From Sedimentisphaerales bacterium (GTDB lineage: Bacteria; Planctomycetota; Phycisphaerae; Sedimentisphaerales; Anaerobacaceae): DNA of 53,329 nucleotides. The notes beneath the pieces are model-generated. The model was not told the origin of the DNA, searched no databases, and worked only from the letters and a program-made list of their open reading frames with translations. The stretch is from positions 1 to 53,329 of the forward strand of contig JAUWPZ010000007.1 of the NCBI GenBank assembly GCA_030611315.1, given 5' to 3'. The position numbers were made by a program, and so were the translations under genes. Below, piece by piece: positions 1-6,762 of the stretch (the first letter of the stretch is position 1; each line of letters opens with the position of its first letter).

Positions 1-1
1 G

Positions 2-106
2 GTCAGTTCAGCCGGTAGTTCAGGGGCCAGTTCAGGCGGTAGTTCAGCCCGTGAATTGGGCGGCAGTTCGGGTGGAAGATCGGGCGGCGGTTCGGGTGGA
101 AGATAG
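2..106 (+). CDS. C-terminal tail of a truncated upstream gene, Gly/Ser-rich
   Basis: An open frame enters from the left edge and stops at TAG 104-106. The 34 visible codons encode almost only Gly, Ser, Ala and Arg, in repeating G-G-S-S-like units. It ends 34 bp before a GspJ-like pseudopilin gene, so by position it is probably the end of another minor pseudopilin (GspI- or GspH-like) or another protein of the same operon. Nothing in the tail identifies the family. The low-complexity tail resembles the Gly-rich tail of the second GspC-like protein further down the operon (5277-6113). Confidence 0.5.
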   Translation, partial: VSSAGSSGASSGGSSARELGGSSGGRSGGGSGGR

Positions 107-140
107 AGTGGTATGTCAAGAAAAGGAGTGATAAAAAAAG

Positions 141-818
141 ATGAGTTTTAGACGAAGCGGATTTACGCTGGTTGAGGTGCTTGTGGCGACGACCATAGGG
201 GCGTTTATTGCCCTGGTAGCGGTAGCTACGCTAAAAGCAGTTACTACGAGCGCCGAGATAGTGGATAGTAGTGTCAGCACCGCCGCTGAGTTGAGATTTG
301 CATCCAGGACGATATCGCGGGACCTTGTGAATATGTATCGTCCGAAGAACAAGAACGATACGAAGTTCATCGGAATAGCTGAAGATACGGGCGAGGCGAA
401 CAGTAGTTACATGGTTTTTTATACGGTGAGCAGGACGAAGGCCAGGGCCGAGGAGCCTGAAGGTGATGTTTACGAAGTTGAATACTATCTGTTAGCCGAC
501 GAGGAGAGGTCGGTATTGATGAGGCGGTTTTGGCCGAATCCATATAACGAGGAAGAAGTCGAACCGGGCGGTATGCTCGCCGAAATCGCTGAGAATATCG
601 ATGTTTTCGAGGTGAGATACTTTGACGGCGAAGAATGGTCGTATGAGTGGCCGGAGGATATGGAAATCCTGCCGTTGCTTATCGAGGTGAACCTGGTGGC
701 GAGTCCGGCGAAGTCGGGACAGCCGATTATGGAAACACTTTTTGTGAATTTGTCCAAATCTATGGGCAGTATGGAGGAGGAGGACGAACAAGAAGGAGAA
801 GAAGAAAGCAACGGGTAG
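141..818 (+). CDS. GspJ-like minor pseudopilin (prepilin-type N-terminal methylation protein)
   Basis: This 225-aa protein begins with a short basic leader (MSFRRSG) followed by FTLVEVLVATTIGAF. That is the class III signal that prepilin peptidase cuts between Gly and Phe, with the Glu at mature position 5. The hydrophobic helix covers about residues 8-30. The remaining globular part, with a charged Glu-rich C terminus, fits the size and layout of GspJ, a minor pseudopilin of type II secretion that sits at the pseudopilus tip with GspI and GspK. A purine-rich AAAAGGAG lies about 13 bp before the ATG. It is followed by a GspK-like gene, which supports the J call. The family assignment below 'pseudopilin' level rests mainly on gene order. 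Confidence 0.75.
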   Translation: MSFRRSGFTLVEVLVATTIGAFIALVAVATLKAVTTSAEIVDSSVSTAAELRFASRTISRDLVNMYRPKNKNDTKFIGIAEDTGEANSSYMVFYTVSRTKARAEEPEGDVYEVEYYLLADEERSVLMRRFWPNPYNEEEVEPGGMLAEIAENIDVFEVRYFDGEEWSYEWPEDMEILPLLIEVNLVASPAKSGQPIMETLFVNLSKSMGSMEEEDEQEGEEESNG

Positions 819-860
819 GAATAGGTTTGAAAAGTGGCGGAAAAGATAAGGTATGCTGAT

Positions 861-1024
861 ATACCCTTAAGGGTAATAAATTCCCGCGACTGTGATTGTA
901 AATTATTGTTTTAAGGTTACTGCCTGTGGCACAAGTACCTGTGGCACAAGTACCTATGGCACAAGTTGCCCGCCCCTATGGGGCAGGCGAACAAACGGGA
1001 AAATTCAATCGTGAGCACTATAGA
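861..1024 (+). repeat. Dispersed leader repeat, copy 1 (with 15-bp tandem triplet and hairpin)
   Basis: Bases 861-920 match 4374-4433 at 57 of 60 positions. A second shared block (about 966-1022, matching 4434-4475) runs up to the start codon of the next gene. The repeat opens with the perfect 14-bp palindrome TACCCTTAAGGGTA. Copy 1 differs from copy 2 by three exact-length 15-bp units at 921-965 (each ending TGGCACAAG) and by a hairpin insertion at 968-988 (GCC-C-GCCCC, loop TAT, GGGGC-A-GGC). It forms the whole gap between the GspJ- and GspK-like genes after about 40 bp. It could be read through as protein from an upstream ATG at 926, but the homologous copy 2 shows it is leader sequence. 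Confidence 0.75.
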
Positions 1025-2314
1025 ATGAAAACAGACGGCGGCAAAAAAGGATTTGTTCTTGTAGCGATACTTTGGCTGAAGGTTCTGCTAATAGCGATGG
1101 TTGCAATTTCCGCGCGGAACAGCCGGCTTGATATGAAAGTTCGCGCTGTGCGGACGGAAGAGCTTCGCTGCAGGTGGGCCGGTCGTGCGGGCCTGGAGAA
1201 GGCCGTTGGGATTTTGAACGAGGACACGAGGGAAAGTGACAGCCTGCTGGATTTGTGGAGTGATAACGACGAAGATTTTAACGATATACCTCTGGATGGA
1301 TGCCGGTTTACGGTGCGAGTTATCGATGAGTCGAGTAAGCTGAATATTAATGTCGCGACGAAGGCCCAGCTTATGGAGCTTCCGGACATGTTGGAAGAAA
1401 TTGCCGATGCGATAATCGACTGGCGTGACAAAAATGACGATATGAGCGGGCTCGGTGTTGAGGGAGGATATTATGAGACTCTGACGTATGGATACAAGAT
1501 TCGCAACGGGCCTTTCAAGACGATTCGGGAGCTGCTTCTGGTCAAGGATGTTACGGAGGATTTGTTTTACGGGGAAGATACAAACTTCAACGGGCAATTA
1601 GATTACAATGAAAGAGACGGGGACCAGAGTCCTCCGTATGACGACGGAGACAGTGAGATGGAGCTTGGTTGGATAGAGTATTTGACGTGCTATTCATACG
1701 CCACGAACGTTGACGGCGAGGGTGAGCAGAGGGTCAATATAAACCAGGGCAACGAGAGAAAGCTTGAATCTTCTCTTGGTATAACTCAGGCCCAGGCCAA
1801 ATGGATTGTAGAAAATCGCAGTTATGACAGCATCGGCGATTTGATAAACAGGAACAGTCCTGAAGAGCCCAGAGAAAGTTCCCGGGGCAGCTCGTCGGAG
1901 CCTATGGACGTGCAAACGTTTTATGAGATATCGGACAAGATAACGGTAAGCAACAGGAGCAAGACGGCGGGGAAGATAAATATCAACACGGCATCGGCTA
2001 TAGTTCTTGCGGCGCTGCTGGGCGGTGATGACGAGGCCGACCAGCTTGCCGAGGAAATAGTTGCGTACAGAGAAGCGCAGATGTACGGGATGGAAAGCAT
2101 CGCAGAGGTGATGCAGGTTAGTTCGATGGACATTGATACTTTTAAGAAGATTGCGAATGATTTAACGACTCGTTCGGACGTTTATACGATACGCAGTTTC
2201 GCGACGGCCGAGCGGGCCAGAGGCGACGGATTAATAATACTGACAGAGGCGGTGGTGGACAGGAGCAGCACACCCTATGAGACATATTACTGGTATCAGG
2301 GAGCAGTTAATTGA
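1025..2314 (+). CDS. GspK-like minor pseudopilin
   Basis: A 429-aa protein if started at ATG 1025. A longer in-frame start at 926 would only translate the leader repeat. The N terminus has a basic leader and then KGFVLVAILW plus a hydrophobic helix, without the Glu at position 5. That absence is characteristic of GspK, the pseudopilin that caps the tip. The body holds two helix-hairpin-helix-like segments: one beginning NINVATKAQLMELP at about residue 109, and a second with NINTASAIVLAALLGG at about residue 320. These SAM/HhH-like folds are typical of the GspK periplasmic domain. The stop codon overlaps the start of the next gene (ATGA type), so the two are translationally coupled. The assignment is supported by J before and L after. 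Confidence 0.8.
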   Translation: MKTDGGKKGFVLVAILWLKVLLIAMVAISARNSRLDMKVRAVRTEELRCRWAGRAGLEKAVGILNEDTRESDSLLDLWSDNDEDFNDIPLDGCRFTVRVIDESSKLNINVATKAQLMELPDMLEEIADAIIDWRDKNDDMSGLGVEGGYYETLTYGYKIRNGPFKTIRELLLVKDVTEDLFYGEDTNFNGQLDYNERDGDQSPPYDDGDSEMELGWIEYLTCYSYATNVDGEGEQRVNINQGNERKLESSLGITQAQAKWIVENRSYDSIGDLINRNSPEEPRESSRGSSSEPMDVQTFYEISDKITVSNRSKTAGKININTASAIVLAALLGGDDEADQLAEEIVAYREAQMYGMESIAEVMQVSSMDIDTFKKIANDLTTRSDVYTIRSFATAERARGDGLIILTEAVVDRSSTPYETYYWYQGAVN

Positions 2315-3786
2315 TGAATAATAATGAAAACAGTGCCGGGACACAGTTGTCCGCGGTTGCGATAGCACAAGAACAAAGCAAGCTCAAGGCAGTGGAGCTT
2401 TGCAGGAAGGGCGGCTCTTTTGAAGTTCTTTGGACGAAGAGCAGTGACGGAGGAAGTACGGACTGGCGAGGTTTTGCGGCTCAGTGCGGTTTGGGTTCTG
2501 GGCCGAGGGAGTCGGCAGAGAGTGAAGGCGGCAGGACGGTTGTGGTTGGCTTTGACTCGGCGGAGGTGGTTTTTCACCGGATTGGAATGCCGGTGGTGGA
2601 AAAAGAAGATATTGCAGCGATAGTGAAATTGCAGGCTGAAAGTCGGCTGCCGCTGCCGGCCGAACAAATGGAGCTGACCTGGCGTGCGGCGCATATGCGG
2701 GACGGTGAGATGACGGTTACCGTTGCGGCGGCAAAAAAGGAACGGCTGCAAGGTTTTGTTCGAGATGTTAGCGGGCTTGAGCCGGCCAAAATACTTTTAG
2801 ACTGCGAGGGTGTAGTAAAGGTATGGAAGACGTTTTTTTCGGGAGATGGAAGGGACGCTGTGATTGTGAACGCCGAAGAGCGAAGTATGCAGGTTTGTCT
2901 GGCTGAAGACGGGCAATTGAGCAACGCGGTGGTGTTGGATATGGGTACGGAGGATTTCTCCGTGGTCGGCGGCTCGGCTGAACAGACAGAAGCTGCTGAA
3001 AGGTTCGCCCAAGACATGAGGAGCGTATTGGATTTGTTCGGCTGTGTGGAGCCGACGGCGATGAAGATTTTTGTGCTGTCGGACGGTAGTGATGCGATAG
3101 AGGCAATAATTGGTTCACTTAGGTCGGCGGGATTGAGTGCGAGTGCGGCTTTGCCGGATGTTGGGAAACCGGGGGCACAGGCCGGTCCCGACGCAGAGGA
3201 TATTTACGAATATCGCGTGGCTATAGGTCTTGCATTGATAGCGCTTGACCCCGAGGCGGACGAGCTTAATATTTTCGAGCAAATATACAGCCCGGCAAAG
3301 AAAGAAGGAAAGAAATATTGGCTGTATTCGCCAAGAATCACGGGTGCGATTGCGGCGATAATGCTGGTTTTGCTTCTTATTGTCTCTTATCGGGTAGATG
3401 TGGCCGTTCCGAATGCAATAGAAGAGATATTGGAGGCGTCTATATCAGAAGCGGACATGGCTCTGATTATGAAGCGCCGGGAACTGATGGAAACGGTGGC
3501 GCGGGAAAGGCCTGATATACTCGACCTTATAAAAATAGTGAATGAAAGCGGCGCCGGCGGGATAAAACTTGATGATTTGCATTTCAGGAAAGGCCAGCCG
3601 GTAAGCGTAAGCGGGCAGGCGCCGAATGAAGGTGCACTTTATAAGTTCGAGAAGACACTGCAGAATAATAAAAATATAAAAGATGCCGAGATTAAGAGCA
3701 GCTCGAAGAGCCCTCAAGGCGGCAAGCTCAAATTTACTATAACTTTCTCTTACAAGAATTTCAGCCAAAGGAAGGGGCGAAGGTAA
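2314..3786 (+). CDS. GspL/PilM-PilN-like inner-membrane assembly protein
   Basis: A 490-aa protein with an actin-like cytoplasmic half. A segment around residues 75-125 (VVGFDSAEVVFHRIGMP and LQAESRLPLPAEQMEL) is typical of PilM/GspL, where the pseudopilus ATPase docks. One membrane helix follows at about residues 342-362 (ITGAIAAIMLVLLLIVSYRV), then a coiled segment and a small ferredoxin-like PilN/GspL periplasmic domain that ends in a basic KGRR. It recruits GspE to the membrane in type II secretion. ATG 2314 overlaps the GspK stop codon; a TTG three bases earlier is also possible. It resembles the second PilM-PilN protein of this window in layout but is not close in sequence. Confidence 0.75.
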   Translation: MNNNENSAGTQLSAVAIAQEQSKLKAVELCRKGGSFEVLWTKSSDGGSTDWRGFAAQCGLGSGPRESAESEGGRTVVVGFDSAEVVFHRIGMPVVEKEDIAAIVKLQAESRLPLPAEQMELTWRAAHMRDGEMTVTVAAAKKERLQGFVRDVSGLEPAKILLDCEGVVKVWKTFFSGDGRDAVIVNAEERSMQVCLAEDGQLSNAVVLDMGTEDFSVVGGSAEQTEAAERFAQDMRSVLDLFGCVEPTAMKIFVLSDGSDAIEAIIGSLRSAGLSASAALPDVGKPGAQAGPDAEDIYEYRVAIGLALIALDPEADELNIFEQIYSPAKKEGKKYWLYSPRITGAIAAIMLVLLLIVSYRVDVAVPNAIEEILEASISEADMALIMKRRELMETVARERPDILDLIKIVNESGAGGIKLDDLHFRKGQPVSVSGQAPNEGALYKFEKTLQNNKNIKDAEIKSSSKSPQGGKLKFTITFSYKNFSQRKGRR

Positions 3787-3810
3787 GGCCATAGATAAGT
3801 GAGATAATCG

Positions 3811-4323
3811 ATGAAGAAATTTAGCGAAAAAGATATACGGATGCTTAAGTTTGGCGGTATATGTGTGGCGGCGATCCTGATATTTTGGGTGGGGTCGAAA
3901 TGGCATGACCGCTGGGCCCAGGCGAAAGAAAAAGGTAAGCAGGTAGAGGCTAAACTGGCCGTTATCAATGTGGATAAAGCCAGGCAGGCGGGTTTGAGGG
4001 CAATTGTGCCTGAATTTGAGATGCCGGCGGTCGAGGAAGAACAAAAGTTTCTGTTCAGGGAGGCGCTGGTCAGGCAGTTAGCCGGGATAAAAGGAAGTAA
4101 ACCCCTGGAGGTTGTGCGTGGTGGAAAAGCGAAGGTGGAGGGGTACAGCCTGTTGTTTTTGAAATTCAACGGCAAATGCAGGTTCACGCAGGCGCTTGAT
4201 TTGCTGGCAAAACTGAATGAGAACCCGTATCTGGTCGGAATAGAAGAATTCAGGATGAAGTCTGACCCAAAGAAGCCGCAGGAAGTGGAGCTGGATTTGA
4301 TGGTCTCCACGTTTGTTAAGTGA
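3811..4323 (+). CDS. GspM/PilO-like inner-membrane protein
   Basis: A 170-aa protein with a short charged N terminus, one membrane helix at about residues 14-31 (GGICVAAILIFWVGSKW), a coiled-coil-prone stretch and a small alpha/beta periplasmic domain. This is the layout of GspM and PilO, which pair with GspL/PilN in the inner-membrane platform. Sequence similarity to known families is too low to call by eye, so the name rests on topology and on its place directly after the GspL-like gene, 24 bp downstream. The C terminus is strand-rich (VELDLMVSTFV), as expected for the ferredoxin-like fold. Confidence 0.55.
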   Translation: MKKFSEKDIRMLKFGGICVAAILIFWVGSKWHDRWAQAKEKGKQVEAKLAVINVDKARQAGLRAIVPEFEMPAVEEEQKFLFREALVRQLAGIKGSKPLEVVRGGKAKVEGYSLLFLKFNGKCRFTQALDLLAKLNENPYLVGIEEFRMKSDPKKPQEVELDLMVSTFVK

Positions 4324-4373
4324 GTATAAAGGCAGGGCCCGGTAAGAAGCGAATTTGTGACGGGTCGGGAATT

Positions 4374-4476
4374 ATACCCTTAAGGGTAATAAATTCCCGC
4401 GATTAGGATTGTAAATTATTGTTTTAAGGTTACTTGCCCGCGAACAAACGGGAAGTTTCAATCGTGAGCACTATAT
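4374..4476 (+). repeat. Dispersed leader repeat, copy 2
   Basis: The second copy of the repeat described at 861-1024. It has the same TACCCTTAAGGGTA palindrome, the AT-rich central part and the block ending GTGAGCACTATA immediately before the start codon. It lacks the 15-bp tandem units and the hairpin insertion, so its shape is likely closer to the original element. No clear Shine-Dalgarno sequence lies between it and the ATG at 4477. The repeat itself therefore supplies the translation start context in both copies. Confidence 0.75.
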
Positions 4477-5217
4477 ATGAAATTTGATTATCTAAAAGAG
4501 AATAAAGAAATCGCTTCGATTGGTTTGCTTGTGGTATCGGCGGTTTTCGTTATTGTGATTCTGTTTGAAGTTGGAGGTTATCTTGTGGCCCCCACGGAAG
4601 CAGAGAGCTTGGTCAAGAGGTTTATCGCAGAGAGTACGCCGGATACCAACGATGTTAAGGAGTACTTGGCCAGGTCGAAGGCGGTCGCGGACGAGCTTAA
4701 GAAGAAAAACCTGTTTGCACCGCCTGTGAAGAAACAGCATCCGGTGAGCGTGGTATTGGGTATATTTGGCAGCGAAGCGCTGATAAACGGCAACTGGTAC
4801 AAAGTTGGCGACAAGGTGGGAGATGCAAAGATTGTGTCGGTCGAACCTACGAAGGTGACTATTGAATGGGAGGGCAGTGAAAAAGTCTTTGCGCCGATTA
4901 GCGCGATAATCGCTTCTGTGCCGACGAAGGTAGAGCTGAGGCCGAAAAAGTCAGTCGGCAAGGAGAGGGTCGAGCCGAAAAAGGCAGCGGTGGACAAGCC
5001 CAAGAAAGTGAAAGAGAAAGTCGCGAATGCGTTCGGGGAAGGAGACCAGCTTGGGTGGATGGGCGTGGAATTATCTGAGAAAGCAAGAAAAATGATTATG
5101 AAGCAGTGGAAAAACGCATCGAAAGAGGAGAAGGCCGAGGCGAAAGAAGAGTGGAGCAGGATGCCTTATGAGCAGAAACGAAAAGCTATTGAACAAATGG
5201 AGCGGATGGGTGAATAG
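4477..5217 (+). CDS. GspC-like inner-membrane protein, paralogue 1
   Basis: A 246-aa protein with one N-terminal membrane helix (about residues 13-39). It then has a homology-region-like domain at about residues 88-135, containing HPVSVVLGIFGSEALING, the W-Y-K-V-G-D-K-V-G-D turn and IEWEG. Such a small beta domain is found in GspC/PilP proteins, which connect the inner-membrane platform to the secretin N0 domain. The next gene is a clear paralogue with the same N-terminal 130 residues. The C terminus differs: it is Lys/Glu-rich and ends with a helical stretch (SKEEKAEAKEEW, then YEQKRKAIEQMERM) like that of DUF3106 and of the repeat protein downstream. The start follows leader repeat copy 2 directly. 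Confidence 0.65.
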   Translation: MKFDYLKENKEIASIGLLVVSAVFVIVILFEVGGYLVAPTEAESLVKRFIAESTPDTNDVKEYLARSKAVADELKKKNLFAPPVKKQHPVSVVLGIFGSEALINGNWYKVGDKVGDAKIVSVEPTKVTIEWEGSEKVFAPISAIIASVPTKVELRPKKSVGKERVEPKKAAVDKPKKVKEKVANAFGEGDQLGWMGVELSEKARKMIMKQWKNASKEEKAEAKEEWSRMPYEQKRKAIEQMERMGE

Positions 5218-5276
5218 AGATTGGAAAAACGAAGGTTTGATGTAATCAATATCTTTGAGGTGAGAAGGAGTAGTTT

Positions 5277-6113
5277 ATGAAACTTGACTATCTAAAAGAA
5301 AAGAAGGAAATCGTTTCAGTTGTTTTGCTTGGAGCATCGGTGATTTTTGGTATCGTGATTCTGTTTGAAGTAGGCGGTTATTTTTTGGCCCCGGCCCGAG
5401 CAGCGAGCTTAGTCGAGAAGTTTATCAAGGACAGTGAGCCGGACGCTAATGATGTGAAGGAACAATTTGATAAATTCAGGACGATGGCAAACGACCTGAA
5501 GAGAAAGAATCTGTTTGTGCCGCCTGTGCCGAAGCGGCATCCGGTGAGCGTGGTATTGGGTATATTCGGCAGCGAGGCGCTGATAAACGGCAAGTGGTAC
5601 AAAGCCGGTGACAGGGTGGGAGACGCGAAGGTTGTGGCGGTCGAGCCTACACGGGTCAGGATTGAGTGGGAAGGCAATGAAAAGATTTTTTCCCCGATTA
5701 TGGGAGGGGGTACTTCGGCTTCAGAAGGGTCGAGATCTTCAAGGCCGGGTATTGCAGCCGGCCGAGGAGATGACAGGAGAGAAGGACCAAGCGTGGTCCA
5801 GGCCGGGCCCGGGGGGGGAATGGGCGGCGAGGGCGGGATGATGGGAGGTGGATTCGGCGACCGTGAGGCTATGAGGGCAAGATTTGAGAATATGTCCGAG
5901 GCGGAAAGGATGGCTTTTAGAGAGCGAATGCGTGAAAGATTCGGAGGCAGAGGCGGCCCCGGAGGCGGAGGTGGTTTTGGGGGAGGCCCCGGAGGCAGAG
6001 GCGGACCGGGCGGAGGCGGACAAGGCAGGGGGGGACCGGGCGGAGGCGGACCGGGCAGGGGTGGTGGTGGATCTAGTAGAGGATCCGGCGGCGGGCCGGG
6101 TGGACGAAGATAA
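5277..6113 (+). CDS. GspC-like inner-membrane protein, paralogue 2, with Gly-rich tail
   Basis: A 278-aa protein whose first 135 residues closely match the previous gene (membrane helix, then HPVSVVLGIFGSEALING and IEWEGNEK). After the shared domain it changes into a linker with one 'ARFENMSEAER' helical unit near residues 201-211 and a tail of about 60 residues that is mostly Gly with Arg and Pro. The tail DNA is almost pure G-rich purine repeat. A good Shine-Dalgarno (AGAAGGAG) precedes the ATG. It is presumably a duplicated GspC subunit with a different tail. The Gly-rich part may be a flexible spacer or periplasmic cell-wall-interacting segment, which is a guess. Confidence 0.65.
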   Translation: MKLDYLKEKKEIVSVVLLGASVIFGIVILFEVGGYFLAPARAASLVEKFIKDSEPDANDVKEQFDKFRTMANDLKRKNLFVPPVPKRHPVSVVLGIFGSEALINGKWYKAGDRVGDAKVVAVEPTRVRIEWEGNEKIFSPIMGGGTSASEGSRSSRPGIAAGRGDDRREGPSVVQAGPGGGMGGEGGMMGGGFGDREAMRARFENMSEAERMAFRERMRERFGGRGGPGGGGGFGGGPGGRGGPGGGGQGRGGPGGGGPGRGGGGSSRGSGGGPGGRR

Positions 6114-6141
6114 AATGTTTTTAGAAAGTGAGGTGAACACA

Positions 6142-6747
6142 ATGAAACGGGCAAGTACATTAATTATGGTAATAGTTGTTATTGCAGTTATTATTGGAGC
6201 TTTGGGCGTTGGATTTGGTATCAAGAAGGCCAGGGAGCTGAAGGCATACGAAGAAGCCCAGGCAGTCAAAGAGCCCGCCAGGGAGCGTCCCGTCGAGAGA
6301 AGACCGGGGCCCGGTGGGCCCGGCGGCGGCAGACTTGATAATCTTTCCGAAGAAGAACGAGCCAGGCAAAGAGCGGAGAGGGAGAGCATGAGGGCAAGAT
6401 TTGAGAATATGTCTGAGGAGGAGAGGCAAAAAGCGATGTCTCAGATGGGTGAGAGGTTCGACTCCGGGCGGCGGGGAGACAGGCGAAGAGGCCCCCAGCT
6501 ATCTGATGAGGAGAGACAGAGGATTGAGAATATGTCCGAAGAGGAGAGGGAAGAGTACAGGGCCCAGATGCGTAACAGATCCGGCGGCGGAAGGCGGGGG
6601 CCCGGTGGTGGTGGAGATATGTTTCGCAATCTTTCCGAGGAAGAACGAAATGAAATGAGAGAGAGATTCCAGAATATGTCGGAGGAGGAGAGAAGAGAGT
6701 ACATGACAAGGATGCGCGAAAACAGAGCACGTGATGTAAACGAATAA
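6142..6747 (+). CDS. Membrane-anchored protein with six NMSEEER-type helical repeats (DUF3106/Spy-like)
   Basis: A 201-aa protein from ATG 6142, which has GAGGTG seven bases before it. The frame is open further upstream, but that part overlaps the GspC-like gene in another frame. It starts with one membrane helix (residues 7-27). Six units follow with the core N-M/L-S-(D/E)-EER, each followed by a helix rich in Arg, Met and Glu and separated by Gly/Arg/Pro linkers. Such LSxEER helical units recall DUF3106 and Spy/CpxP-like periplasmic proteins, but I cannot assign a family. About 26 bases around 6388 are identical to the unit in the preceding GspC paralogue (5872), so the motif has spread by duplication. 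It sits between GspC and GspD, a position that has no standard type II secretion component. Confidence 0.6.
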   Translation: MKRASTLIMVIVVIAVIIGALGVGFGIKKARELKAYEEAQAVKEPARERPVERRPGPGGPGGGRLDNLSEEERARQRAERESMRARFENMSEEERQKAMSQMGERFDSGRRGDRRRGPQLSDEERQRIENMSEEEREEYRAQMRNRSGGGRRGPGGGGDMFRNLSEEERNEMRERFQNMSEEERREYMTRMRENRARDVNE

Positions 6748-6762
6748 AGAGAGGTGAGTAAA

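Noticed and set aside
926-1024. N-terminal extension of the GspK-like protein with repeated AQVP units
   Set aside because: It is the translation of the leader repeat. Copy 2 of the repeat lies wholly outside coding sequence, and the GspK prepilin helix fits a start at 1025.
5884-6141. Upstream extension of the NMSEEER protein
   Set aside because: It lies in another frame of the GspC-like gene. ATG 6142 with GAGGTG and a membrane helix is the better start.
5378-6160. Long minus-strand frame with a Pro-rich protein
   Set aside because: It is the shadow of the Gly-rich tail of the GspC paralogue; the Pro runs are complements of Gly codons.
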